Origin: Phyllobacterium chamaecytisi | GTDB lineage: Bacteria; Pseudomonadota; Alphaproteobacteria; Rhizobiales; Rhizobiaceae | DNA: 64,000 nucleotides | NCBI RefSeq assembly: GCF_020164455.1 | Contig: NZ_JAIQWW010000010.1 | Span: forward strand, 62,001 to 126,000 | Direction of reading: 5' to 3' | Shown here: in pieces, positions 1 through 8,255 of the stretch | How positions within the stretch are numbered: position 1 is the stretch's first letter | Layout: each line of letters starts with the position of its first letter | The notes under the pieces: generated by a model | Told to the model about the DNA's origin: nothing | What the model saw: only the letters and a program-made list of their open reading frames with translations | The model's database searches: none | Made by a program: the position numbers and the translations under genes

Positions 1-75
1 ACTGTTCAATCAACAGATGCGGAAACCCGGTTTACGTTTCTCATGCCGACTTCGCCGATGTCAAATGATGGGTGA
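1..75 (+). CDS. C-terminal tail of a gene cut by the window edge
   Basis: Reading from base 1 there is an open frame of 24 codons that ends in TGA at 73-75. The tail contains ETRFTFLMP, which loosely recalls the last beta strand of a histidine-kinase ATPase domain. Twenty-four residues cannot establish this. It may equally be a chance open frame. Confidence 0.3.
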   Translation, partial: TVQSTDAETRFTFLMPTSPMSNDG

Positions 76-201
76 GTGATAGAACTCGCCCGAAGCCGCC
101 AGCCGCGCAACATGTTGCGGAGGTGACTATCGTGACCCTCGCGGGAACATCGAATTGCCCCTTCCGTTGACTTGCCAGGACGCGGAACCTATCTACGATT
201 C

Positions 202-831
202 ATGCCCAAGGAAGAGAAGAATGACATCGAGCTCATCAGAACCTGGACATTGCCATCGGCGGCGACGCTCGGATCATCCGTGCGTGCGAAAGGCATCCTT
301 TTGGAGATCCGGGCACGGCTCCCGACGCCTTCGAAGAAATCACTCATCCTCGACGCCGGGACACTCGTACTAGCGATGTCAGCCAATGCAAAGCCGAAAT
401 TTCAGGCCGCTGTGGGCATGGTCTCTTCTGGAATGAAGGATATTGAGAACTTTCCGGTGATCCCTCGAGAAATTCAGGACATCCTGACCATCAAGCCGAG
501 CGAGAGGCATCGGTGGCTCGCCGATGGCCGACTTCCCAGCGCAGGGACTCGGACAGTACGGCTAGCGGGCCGGGCCAGGAAGATCACCTTTCACGTTTTC
601 GACCCTAGGGTTGTCGAAGACCTCCTCGACAGAGGCGTGGTCGATCAATGGCGTGAAGAGGACGCGATGGCGGCGTCCGAGAACCGACGGCGGGCTGCCT
701 ACAAAGCGAAGCTGACGCGGTTGTTGAAGAAGCGTTCGGATTCTGCGTCGTCACCACAAGCCGGCTTGGAGGGAGCAACGGCAAATCTGGCCGACTGGGA
801 GGAGTTCAGTCGCGACGGCCTTTTGCGGTAA
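202..831 (+). CDS. Unrecognised 209-residue protein
   Basis: I do not recognise this family. The frame is open with a typical high-GC third-position pattern. The middle of the protein (about residues 95-135) has a segment, HRWLADGRLPSAGTRTVRLA, that could be a helix-turn-helix with a beta wing, followed by an Arg/Lys-rich helical stretch (NRRRAAYKAKLTRLLKKR). A nucleic-acid-binding role is therefore possible but not shown. The ATG at 202 is chosen as start; a TTG at 172 is in the same frame, and neither has a good ribosome-binding site. No operon partner is visible, and a gene-free stretch with terminators follows. The setting looks like accessory DNA. Confidence 0.55.
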   Translation: MPKEEKNDIELIRTWTLPSAATLGSSVRAKGILLEIRARLPTPSKKSLILDAGTLVLAMSANAKPKFQAAVGMVSSGMKDIENFPVIPREIQDILTIKPSERHRWLADGRLPSAGTRTVRLAGRARKITFHVFDPRVVEDLLDRGVVDQWREEDAMAASENRRRAAYKAKLTRLLKKRSDSASSPQAGLEGATANLADWEEFSRDGLLR

Positions 832-1242
832 TCCCCTATATTCTGAAGCGTCATAATCGATATGCCGAGCCTCGGCCATAGCGCCATCCAATTGCAACTC
901 GGCAATCAGCAGGGCGAAAGCCGCTCACGCCGGAGATTCGGACGCGGCGCTGTGGCCTCCAAAGACATTCGGGAGTCTGATGCGGGCGTACCGGCTGTCA
1001 GAAAGGTGAATGGAAGCCCGGTTCGTGGCGGGGGTGGTATGGGGCCGAGCGTATCAGCCATGGTGTGCGGGAAGGATCAAGGGCAGCTCCGAATGAGTTC
1101 GAAACCCAAACAACCGTGAAGCGGCCGCGGGGTTCGACGCGCATCATGGTTATTCAGCAATAACCTTAAGTTGAAATGGCTGTTGATCAGTAACGACTCG
1201 ATTTTTAATGGTCCTTTGACGTTTGTCGCAAGCGAACGTCCC

Positions 1243-1287
1243 GACCCAGCGCCGCGGAGTCCACAAGCCATGCGGGCTGGGTCTTTT
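1243..1287 (+). terminator. Rho-independent terminator
   Basis: GACCCAGC (1243-1250) pairs perfectly with GCTGGGTC (1276-1283) and is followed by TTTT. A second stem-loop, GACGTT (1218-1223) with AACGTC (1235-1240), lies directly upstream. The pair of hairpins resembles the 3' end of a small structured RNA. No coding gene ends nearby on the plus strand. Confidence 0.6.
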
Positions 1288-1420
1288 CATTTTCCCTTCG
1301 AAAGGGGATTATTCCGGCTTTGCCTTAGGAAAACCCCTGATTGTCGCATCTTCTGTTGCAGCGTAAATTGTGGTGGTAGGCCAAGGCCACCCGGTCCCGC
1401 GCCTCCCGCCGCTGCTGGCC

Positions 1421-1441
1421 AACGCCCGGCGGCGTTTTTTT
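1421..1441 (+). terminator. Rho-independent terminator upstream of the XRE gene
   Basis: AACGCC, a four-base loop CGGC and GGCGTT are followed by a run of Ts. It lies about 40 bases before the XRE regulator start. It could end an upstream transcript or act as an attenuator in that gene's leader. Confidence 0.6.
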
Positions 1442-1481
1442 ACTTAGCAATATTTAATTGGTGCATGGTTCACTCGGCGGG

Positions 1482-1733
1482 ATGGTAACGTTAACTCGTA
1501 AATCGGCAGCAGCCAGCATTGATAAAGACCTTGGCGCAAAGCTGAGGGTCGTTCGCTTGGCCGCTGGCCTTTCTCAATCAGAGCTTGGCGAATTTATGGG
1601 CTTTTCGCACTCGCAAGTGCAAAAGTACGAGATGGGGAAGAACCGCATGGCCGTCTCTACTCTGGTGCAGTTTTGCAAGGTGCTTAAGCAGGACCCTATG
1701 GCGTTCCTTGGTGATCACTTCCACCGGCGGTGA
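1482..1733 (+). CDS. XRE-family transcriptional regulator
   Basis: Small DNA-binding protein of about 83 residues, almost entirely one Cro/CI-type helix-turn-helix domain. The recognisable core runs LGAKLRVVRLAAGLSQSEL, then GEFMGFSHSQVQKYEMGKNR and a third helix, VSTLVQFCKVL. There is no ligand or dimerisation domain, which is typical of the small phage- or toxin-antitoxin-like regulators common in rhizobia. The ATG at 1482 follows a GGCGGG box; an ATG at 1458 in the same frame is an alternative. No cognate toxin or phage gene is seen beside it. Its target is unknown. Confidence 0.85.
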   Translation: MVTLTRKSAAASIDKDLGAKLRVVRLAAGLSQSELGEFMGFSHSQVQKYEMGKNRMAVSTLVQFCKVLKQDPMAFLGDHFHRR

Positions 1734-2155
1734 CGCTGATGCCAATATCGAAAAGCTACTCGGCAATTGCCGAAAGGGTCACCGATCATCCTTCTTTTCA
1801 GTGATCGCCGAGGCAAGGTCCGCTTTGGGTCAGACTCAGACATCACGGCAGCCGACTTAAACGTCTGCTTTCGCAGGACTGTTCTTGAAAGCTGCCTGAC
1901 CGGAAATCGGCCCTATCTCGGTCATTTGATGGCGTCGATTCAGTGGCCGCTATAGCCTTGATGCAGAGTAGAATAGGCACATCCGCTATCTAGCCACCTA
2001 ACAATCCAAGATAATAGTTTACCGGACGGTCGCTTATTGGGGATCTGACGTCAAGTGCTCACCTTGAGCGGAATCTAACCGCAGACCCGGTTTTCTAAAG
2101 TGCAGATACCAGACGAGCCATTGTGTGCCTCATCATCAACACCCTCAGTACTGCA
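1734..2155. other. Gene-free stretch between XRE gene and MBL operon
   Basis: I see no supportable gene here. Two short plus-strand frames (1585-1860 and 1767-1955) have no recognisable features, and the first is a shifted reading of the XRE gene. The stretch contains the 3' end of the minus-strand hydrolase operon, without a clear T-tailed hairpin. Confidence 0.5.
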
Positions 2156-3502
2156 TCAAGCTGAAATCTCGATATCGATAAAGCCCTGATCGCGCAACAT
2201 ATCTTCCAAATCCGTTCGCAGAGGCTGAGGGGAGGCAAACCAGGTTTGCTCGAACTCGTCGAACTTGTTAATCAGCGACGTATTGATATGGGCGCTTTTG
2301 AACGCCCTGGCATAGTCTCGCTTGGTCGCAACCCGGCTGCCAAGCTCCACGAGCAAATCCGCCTTCGGTATGGTTTTGTATTGACCCCGCCGGGTAGAAA
2401 CGCCGGCGGACGCGATTGGGGTACCATTCTTCGGCAGGATGGCGTTCAGAATGTCGAGCGGCTCATTTGGCTTGGCGGGGTCGCGCAGCGGATTGTCATT
2501 CCATGGTGTGGCGTTTTCGCTGCCATGATGGCCGATTTTGAGAAAATCCAGCGGTTTGGCCAACACGGGATGTCGCTTGTTCCACATGACATTCCACGAA
2601 CCGTTGGCCTCGCCTTCATCATAACGCGCGTCCCATTCAGCATCGCCGACAAATAGCAGCCGCTTCCCCTTCCATTCTACGAGCAGAACGACGCTGGTAT
2701 TGTTCGTCACCTTGCCATCGAGATCGGCGAAGGCGAGTGCTGTCGACAGCATTCGCGACTGCAACCGCCGGAAATCGGCCGTGGCGATATTCGTCGGGAG
2801 AGACGTTGATTTTGCAGGCGCCGTGTTCGGCGGCGTGGATCTTGCAACGACGTCCATGAGGGACATAAAACCGTGCATTGACGGGTTCTCGGATTTGCCC
2901 AGATAATAAAGGTCAATGTCTTTTTCCGGTCCAAGAATCCGCAATACTGCATTTTTCATGGGCAGCTTGAGCTTGTCATCGGTGTCCATGCCAGCATGAA
3001 CATAGATCGGCTTGATATTGTTTTTGACGGGAATGATCTTTTGCAATGTCTCCATCGCCACATCGTTCGTTGCTGCATAGGCCGCGAAGAGGCCTTCCAG
3101 TTCCGGACTGAAGTTGAGGCGCTGCGCCTGCTTGATCATGCCGCCAGCGAAGGCATGGAGCTGTTGCGCGTTCTTGGCCTCCGGGTGATCGGGATCCATC
3201 GCGGCGCTCATCCACAATGAACCGACCGAAAAGTCAGCCCAGAGATCCGGCGTGAAACCCAGGATATGGTCCTTGTGCTGATGCGTGATAATGAGCAGAT
3301 CAAGCCACTTCTTGCCGCCATCGTCAGGTAGCATGATCTTCAGCTTTTCGAGCGCGGCTGTGAGGTAGTCCATGCCGCTTAGCGATCCGCAATCGATGAG
3401 AATGTGAAAATCGCGACCATCCTCATGCCCTTCCGGAATCCGGCAATAGATGCAGTCGCCAAGACCGACGTCAAACATGCGTATCAGGAGCTTACCTGCC
3501 AT
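2156..3502 (-). CDS. ComEC-like metallo-beta-lactamase-fold hydrolase
   Basis: A 448-residue protein of the metallo-beta-lactamase (MBL) fold, in the branch related to the ComEC/Rec2 C-terminal domain. Visible motifs are DVGLGDCIYCRIP at the N-terminus, the metal-binding THQHKDH (residues 73-79), the aspartate motif GDAEWD (286-291) and HHGSEN (325-330). The two halves are separated by a long insert rich in acidic and basic residues. No signal peptide or membrane segment is seen, so it is probably cytosolic. Members of this branch are mostly nucleases or phosphodiesterases; the substrate here is unknown. It starts 19 bases inside the upstream peptidase gene, behind a GGAGG box, so the two are translationally coupled. 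It is the last gene of a three-gene zinc-hydrolase operon. Confidence 0.85.
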   Translation of the reverse strand: MAGKLLIRMFDVGLGDCIYCRIPEGHEDGRDFHILIDCGSLSGMDYLTAALEKLKIMLPDDGGKKWLDLLIITHQHKDHILGFTPDLWADFSVGSLWMSAAMDPDHPEAKNAQQLHAFAGGMIKQAQRLNFSPELEGLFAAYAATNDVAMETLQKIIPVKNNIKPIYVHAGMDTDDKLKLPMKNAVLRILGPEKDIDLYYLGKSENPSMHGFMSLMDVVARSTPPNTAPAKSTSLPTNIATADFRRLQSRMLSTALAFADLDGKVTNNTSVVLLVEWKGKRLLFVGDAEWDARYDEGEANGSWNVMWNKRHPVLAKPLDFLKIGHHGSENATPWNDNPLRDPAKPNEPLDILNAILPKNGTPIASAGVSTRRGQYKTIPKADLLVELGSRVATKRDYARAFKSAHINTSLINKFDEFEQTWFASPQPLRTDLEDMLRDQGFIDIEISA

Positions 3503-5349
3503 TGCCGGCCTCCAATGTCGTCGTCCTCGATATCGTCGTGAATGGCAAAATGCGGCGAAAGCTGAAAACGCACTTCGCCGTCGACGCGGTAGAACCCGAA
3601 TGGCGGGATGGCACGGGCCAGGAGACCAAGCTCGCCGCCGACGGTCTCGCCGATCATGCCTGATTTGATCCGTGCTGCCAGAGCATCGAGAAATGCCTCG
3701 CGACGCTTGCGCCCGGCGTTGCGCTCGGCGCGTTGCCCGGGGCTGTTACCAAGCTCCTCGCTGCCGGGTTTGCGCGCCCAATGGATCTGGTTGCCATTCT
3801 GGTCCAGGACGAGCGTTGCACCACACAGCATACTCGTTCGCTCACCGGCAAAGCGACCGAAGCGCTCGCCCTCGAGTGCGACATCTTCCCGCCATATGTA
3901 TTGCACGACGATCTGGTCGGGGAGTTGCCGCGATTCCGTCGTCAGCTTCTTGGCGCGAACGATCTCGGTGATGATGAGATCGGCGTTCAGGGGAATGAAC
4001 AGATCGGCACGATTGTCATCGAGAAAACGATAGGCACCGCCGCGCGATGCACCAATCGAGTCGATGTCATGGTAAATGGTCAGTTCAGGACGGTTGAAGA
4101 CAGCGTCCGGTTCCAGGAGGGACGCGCGATCCGCTTCATCGAGAACACCGCGCTCGACAAATACATTGAACATCATCTCGCGATAGCCATCGGGATCAGT
4201 TGGATTTGACACCTCTTCGGCGCGCAACAGCGCCAAAGCATAGTCACGGAACTCAACTTCGCATGGGGGCAGAAAATCCAGCGGCTGTATCGCCATCATC
4301 TGCATGCGCTGGATCGTGTACCAGAAGGCATTCGGCAGTGATGGCTTGCTCTTCGGATTATCCTTATTGCGTTGGTCCATCCGATCCTTGTACTTGCCGA
4401 AAAGCCTGACCATGATGTCGAAACAGGCTCCCGTCAGCACCTGCGAAATGCGGTGAGGCTGGAGATCGTTCCTTATGTCACTCATTGTCAATTGGTTAGC
4501 TGCGGTGCGCAGATAAGGCTGACCGATGACCGCATTGCCGAACTCCTGTGCCAAGGATGACAACAGGGTTCCACCAGCAAGGTCAGCGCTCTCCTTGATC
4601 ATCGCTTTACGGAAATCATTGTTGCGGAAGGCCATGAGGATAGCGGTCAAATCGCCAACGAACTCGTGGAAGCCTGCCGTTTGCGGCAAAACGGATTCAT
4701 AGTAACAGGGTCTCAACCCGTCCAAAACCGCGTGACCGAATTCGTGATTGACGATGTCGCTGGACTGGCAGGTGAAGATGCGCCCATCCTCCCCGTCGAA
4801 CCAATAAAATTGCAGCGATTTGCTCTGACGATCATAATAGGCGTTTTCGCCGTAGCCGGCATGCGGCACCACAATCAGCCGGTTGCCTTCGAAAGCCCAG
4901 GTAATCCGGCGGCCAAGAGCAAAGCCGCTCTCGAAAAAGTCGAGCGTATGCTGGACGGTTGCCCACACGCTGAGTTGGCGAAACTGCGGTAGCTTTCTGG
5001 TGTTCTCGTCGAGGATACGCCCGTTCGGTGCGACGAAGGCATTGGCCTTGCTGTCCCAGACAGCAGGCGGTTTTAGGGTGTTGGAGGTGGCATCGTAATC
5101 GACCACCGCAAAACGGGCACTGGTCGGTCCGTCCCGCAACCCCGGCTCCCAGGGCACAAAGAAGTTCTGATCAATGGCCGCAGCAGGATTGTTCTTCGCC
5201 ACAAGCGGATCTTTGAAATAGACATCGATTTGCAGGCGAAGGTCAGTGTCCTTCTGCACCTCCAGCGGCAAGAAACGCCGTGCACCATAGAGCCTCCGGC
5301 GCGTTTCCGGCGAAAGCCGGTGCCTGTTTTCCGTGGTTTTTCTCGCCAT
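3484..5349 (-). CDS. HEXXH zinc metallopeptidase (gluzincin type)
   Basis: A 621-residue protein with the zinc-peptidase motif HEFGHAVLDG (HEFGH at residues 202-206). About 23 residues further on, GFHEFVGD probably supplies the third ligand, Glu229, and an Asp, as in the thermolysin/fungalysin-like gluzincins. The N-terminal 200 and C-terminal 350 residues have no motif I recognise. Unlike secreted M4 enzymes it has no signal peptide or obvious propeptide, so a cytosolic site is likely. The ATG at 5349 is preferred because AGGGGA lies six bases upstream; an ATG at 5379 would overlap the nuclease gene by 22 bases. Its 3' end overlaps the MBL gene. The zinc-peptidase assignment is firm, the substrate unknown. 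Confidence 0.8.
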   Translation of the reverse strand: MARKTTENRHRLSPETRRRLYGARRFLPLEVQKDTDLRLQIDVYFKDPLVAKNNPAAAIDQNFFVPWEPGLRDGPTSARFAVVDYDATSNTLKPPAVWDSKANAFVAPNGRILDENTRKLPQFRQLSVWATVQHTLDFFESGFALGRRITWAFEGNRLIVVPHAGYGENAYYDRQSKSLQFYWFDGEDGRIFTCQSSDIVNHEFGHAVLDGLRPCYYESVLPQTAGFHEFVGDLTAILMAFRNNDFRKAMIKESADLAGGTLLSSLAQEFGNAVIGQPYLRTAANQLTMSDIRNDLQPHRISQVLTGACFDIMVRLFGKYKDRMDQRNKDNPKSKPSLPNAFWYTIQRMQMMAIQPLDFLPPCEVEFRDYALALLRAEEVSNPTDPDGYREMMFNVFVERGVLDEADRASLLEPDAVFNRPELTIYHDIDSIGASRGGAYRFLDDNRADLFIPLNADLIITEIVRAKKLTTESRQLPDQIVVQYIWREDVALEGERFGRFAGERTSMLCGATLVLDQNGNQIHWARKPGSEELGNSPGQRAERNAGRKRREAFLDALAARIKSGMIGETVGGELGLLARAIPPFGFYRVDGEVRFQLSPHFAIHDDIEDDDIGGRQWQVSS

Positions 5350-5357
5350 CAGATCCC

Positions 5358-5948
5358 CTATGCCTGCTCCGCCGAACAATCACCCTTAGCAAAGGCGTCG
5401 TTCAAGGTTTTGGCAAGGCGCAAACCCGCCCGAGCGAGTAGTGTGTCAAGAACTGGAAGATTTTCCCGTCGATAGTCGTCGTCGAGCAAACCATTGGCTG
5501 GGACCAAGCGCCCTTCTTCGCCGATGGCGTGCAGAGGTTGGTGCAGGTCACCTACGAAATGCACGAGAAATTCAAGCGCGCGCTGGCATGGTTCGAGTGG
5601 AAGAGAGGGACAGGCAACAATACTGAGCTGTCTGTTTATAGCGGCGATGATGCAATCACTATCAGACGCATCAAGAACGCAGTCGCGCGCGGGATCATAA
5701 CCGGGAGCTATTCGAGGGATATCGACCAAGTGCCATCTGGTGGTGGTCTTGTCGCGAGCCCGTTCGTCGTCGGCCCAACTGGCAATTGAGGCCAACGACG
5801 CGCCGCTGCCAGGCAAGTCTGCGACACGCCGCAATGTCAGAGGGGTTAGCCGACTTTGGGCGATTTCGGCGATGATGGAATGACCCCAGGCGAAGGCCAC
5901 ATTCGTGGCGGCGAACAGAAGCGCGACAGTCAATGCAATGCGGCGCAT
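5358..5948 (-). CDS. S1/P1-type nuclease, internally deleted
   Basis: A 196-residue exported protein of the S1/P1 zinc nuclease family, which is usually about 260-290 residues. After a signal peptide ending in AFA the mature protein would begin with Trp, the N-terminal zinc ligand of this family. Also visible are SWADD (Asp45 type), WHLVD (His60 type) and HFVGDLHQPLH (His116, Asp120, His126 type). The segment that should follow, with the GGN and NLHxxWD motifs, is missing. The protein jumps directly to a family-like C-terminal helix (NLPVLDTLLARAGLRLAKTLN). WGHS also lacks the usual three residues between WG and GH. At least two zinc ligands are therefore gone and activity is doubtful. It has a GGAGG ribosome-binding site and is first in the operon. 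Confidence 0.75.
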   Translation of the reverse strand: MRRIALTVALLFAATNVAFAWGHSIIAEIAQSRLTPLTLRRVADLPGSGASLASIASWADDERARDKTTTRWHLVDIPRIAPGYDPARDCVLDASDSDCIIAAINRQLSIVACPSLPLEPCQRALEFLVHFVGDLHQPLHAIGEEGRLVPANGLLDDDYRRENLPVLDTLLARAGLRLAKTLNDAFAKGDCSAEQA

Positions 5949-6177
5949 TCCCGAAGCCCTCCGCTCTCTTAAATCATGCTCTGGAATACTCCATCAAATG
6001 GTTGTCATGATCAAGCAGCTTGCAACTGCGGGTAGTTATGATTGTCGTCCGGGAGAGGAAGAACGTAGCCGGCAAATCTGTTGTGGCGGTTCAGCCATTG
6101 GTCGGCATTGCCCCCGAACGATGCCGTTTACCCACGCGACAGGGAAGCCCAAGCCATACGACTGGAAGGTCAACCTT

Positions 6178-6930
6178 CTAGCTGGCCATGGAGCGGTACA
6201 GCCAGTCACCGTAGCGCATCGAACCAATATGCGTGTCGTTGAGTGGAAGCAGTGTGTCGTCATTTAATTCAACGCCGTAGTAGCGCGCGCTGTTGTCGGT
6301 AATGACCTGGCGTGTATCTTCGTTTGCTGCGAGGTGGATACGAGCAATTTCATCGAGCCCAAACTGCTCGGGCCCGCTGATCTCCACGGTACCGTTCCTT
6401 GCCGCCCCCATCGCCAATTCTGTCAGCATTTCGGCGACGTTGTGGGCAGCTATTGGCCTTACCGATGCCGACGGGAGCCGAAAGGCATCTTCCTCTGCTC
6501 CCATGTCGACCACGCCGCTGATAAACTCGAAGAATTGCGTGGAATGGAGGATGGTGAAGGGTCTCCGCGCTGCCCGGATAAGATTTTCCTGCACCATCTT
6601 CGCACGGAAATAATCGCTCTCGACAAGGCGAGGTGTCCCCACCACGGAAAGCGCGACGTAGTGCCTGACCCCGGTCTCTGCTGAGGCGGCCAACAGGTTC
6701 CGGGTAGACGTCTTGAAGAAATCCAGGGCCGAGTCATCACCGAACGACTCGGCGTTGGTGACGTCGATGGCAATTTCGGCTCCCGTCATAGCTTCCCTGA
6801 GACCTTTCCCCGTCACGCTGTTGATTCCGAGGGAAGTGGATGCCGCTGCCACTTCGACGCCTACCTGTTCAAGTTTTTCCACGAGGTGCATCCCGACCCG
6901 TCCTGTCGCTCCCATAACCGTGACTCTCAT
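6178..6930 (-). CDS. NmrA-like NAD(P)-binding protein (SDR fold), copy 2
   Basis: A 250-residue Rossmann-fold protein of the atypical short-chain dehydrogenase group (NmrA/NAD(P)H-binding). The dinucleotide motif GATGRVGMHLVEKL lies at the N-terminus, and ALSVVGTPRLVESDYFRAKM fits the active-site region with a YxxxK-like YFRAK. It is a clear paralogue of the protein at 7500-8255, sharing the NLLAA, HSTQF and GTVEISGPE segments. The ATG at 6930 is used because GAGAGGA lies upstream; 27 further upstream codons are open but unlike the family. It is the last gene of the SDR-cupin-SDR operon. The substrate is unknown; such proteins are often redox-sensing or quinone/aldehyde reductases. Confidence 0.8.
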   Translation of the reverse strand: MRVTVMGATGRVGMHLVEKLEQVGVEVAAASTSLGINSVTGKGLREAMTGAEIAIDVTNAESFGDDSALDFFKTSTRNLLAASAETGVRHYVALSVVGTPRLVESDYFRAKMVQENLIRAARRPFTILHSTQFFEFISGVVDMGAEEDAFRLPSASVRPIAAHNVAEMLTELAMGAARNGTVEISGPEQFGLDEIARIHLAANEDTRQVITDNSARYYGVELNDDTLLPLNDTHIGSMRYGDWLYRSMAS

Positions 6931-7017
6931 CAACTTGATCCTCTCGCAGCTGTTGCTTGGTGCGCCCGATACGAAGCGACGACCGGCAGACCATTGGATC
7001 CGCCATCGCACCGAATG

Positions 7018-7425
7018 TCACTTCACCGGCATGACAACCGGAGCGTCCTTGGTCTTGAGCAACACGACGATGAATTTCGCGGGTTCAGTCGTGCTCGCGT
7101 TGCGGCTGACCAGGTGAATGTCGGAAGGGCTTTCGTAGAAGGTGTCTCCCGGTGACAAGGTGACCTCCTTTTCTCCCTTGACCTGCATCACGATCGAACC
7201 CTCGAGCACATAGACGAATGCATTTGCGTCGTGCTTGTGAATGGGTGAAGAGCCTCCACCCTCATACACCACCGATATCATCAGGCCCTCCTTTCCGGGA
7301 TAATTCGGCAGATCCTTTTGCATGAGGGGCGTGACTTTTGCACCATCTTCAGCAGCAACGGCTGGCAAGGTGCCGAGCAGGCAAGCTGAAGCCGACACAA
7401 ACAGCGTTAACAAAGCTGACTTCAT
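7018..7425 (-). CDS. Exported cupin-domain protein
   Basis: A 135-residue single-domain cupin with an N-terminal signal peptide (MKSALLTLFVSASACLLG to AVAAEDG). The cupin metal motifs are SSPIHKHDANAFVYVLEGS (two His, then Glu) and PGDTFYESPSDIHLVSRN (second motif with a His). A periplasmic metal-dependent enzyme or binding protein is likely. The ATG at 7425 follows AAAGGGA. It lies between two paralogous SDR genes on the same strand and is probably cotranscribed with them. The Rrf2 regulator encoded divergently beyond the second SDR gene is the likely controller, by position only. Confidence 0.8.
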   Translation of the reverse strand: MKSALLTLFVSASACLLGTLPAVAAEDGAKVTPLMQKDLPNYPGKEGLMISVVYEGGGSSPIHKHDANAFVYVLEGSIVMQVKGEKEVTLSPGDTFYESPSDIHLVSRNASTTEPAKFIVVLLKTKDAPVVMPVK

Positions 7426-7499
7426 TGTCGTAATCCCTTTGGTTGTTGATTCATGTGCGTTCGTAACCTGGGCCAAAGACAGGTTGTTCGATGGTTGGC

Positions 7500-8255
7500 T
7501 CAATTCGGCTGTTGAGAGTGACGGAGCCAATCCTCAAAGCCCACTTTGCCGAGTCGCGCACCGTTGCCGGGCACGATCGACTGATCGTTGAGTTCGGACC
7601 CGAAATAACGCGCATGGACATCTGCCTCGACCGTCCGCGGATCGTTGGCCGCTTTCAGATACCGGGCAATGATTTCGTTCATGGGAGCGCGCTCGGGACC
7701 CGCAATCTCGATCGTCCCGTTGAGCGGCTTGCCGACGGCTACGTCTGCCATCGCGTCGGCAACGTCGTCCGATGCGATGGGCTGGAAGGCCGCAGGAGAC
7801 AGGCGAGCAACGGTGCCGACGGTTGCTTCATCGGCGATGCCCTTCAGAAATTCCATAAACTGGGTGGAATGAACGATTGTGTATGGAATGGGCGATTCCT
7901 TGATGAGCCTCTCCTGGGCAAGTTTAGCCCTGAAGTAGCCATTTTCCGGCAGCCGCTCCGTTCCCACGATAGAAAGGGCAATGTGGTGCTTTACACCAGC
8001 CTTGGCTTCTGCGGCGAGCAGATTGCGGCCCGATGTTTCGAAGAATTCGAGCACAGCCTTGTCTTCCCACGAAGGCGCATTTGCAAGGTCAACAACCACC
8101 TCGGCGCCGACCAGCGCATCCGCCAGGCCTTCGCCGGTGATGGTGTTGACGCCGGTGTTTGGCGATACGGCGAGAACCTCGTGGCCTTTATTGCGCAGAC
8201 GTACGGCGGTCTTGGATCCGATGAGCCCAGTTCCACCGATAATAACAATTTTCAT
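7500..8255 (-). CDS. NmrA-like NAD(P)-binding protein (SDR fold), copy 1
   Basis: A 251-residue Rossmann-fold protein of the same atypical SDR/NmrA group as the one at 6178-6930. It shows the motif GGTGLIGSKTAVRLRNKG at the N-terminus, ALSIVGTERLPENGYFRAKL in the middle and GTIEIAGPERAPM toward the C-terminus. It is the first gene of the SDR-cupin-SDR unit, with the strong ribosome-binding site GAGGAGA before ATG 8255. A promoter in the 417-bp divergent region toward the Rrf2 gene would drive the set. The substrate is unknown. The paralogues flank the cupin gene, which suggests a local duplication of the SDR gene. Confidence 0.82.
   Translation of the reverse strand: MKIVIIGGTGLIGSKTAVRLRNKGHEVLAVSPNTGVNTITGEGLADALVGAEVVVDLANAPSWEDKAVLEFFETSGRNLLAAEAKAGVKHHIALSIVGTERLPENGYFRAKLAQERLIKESPIPYTIVHSTQFMEFLKGIADEATVGTVARLSPAAFQPIASDDVADAMADVAVGKPLNGTIEIAGPERAPMNEIIARYLKAANDPRTVEADVHARYFGSELNDQSIVPGNGARLGKVGFEDWLRHSQQPN

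Larger units (their letters stand above)
832..1457. other. Gene-free stretch with two intrinsic terminators
   Basis: No convincing gene lies here. Short open frames at 862-1119 (plus), 1171-1488 (plus) and 1077-1271 (minus) show no family resemblance. The stretch does carry consecutive hairpins at 1218-1240, 1243-1283 and 1421-1436, the last two followed by T-tracts. Something upstream may therefore be transcribed and end here, possibly a small RNA. Confidence 0.5.

Noticed and set aside
862-1488. Short open frames in the gene-free left stretch
   Set aside because: Irregular composition, no start signals, no family likeness, and hairpins with T-tails lie within them.
2156-5948. Calling the hydrolase operon a known defence system
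   Set aside because: MBL and protease proteins appear together in some defence systems, but no sensor ATPase, effector or known order is present, so no named system can be assigned.
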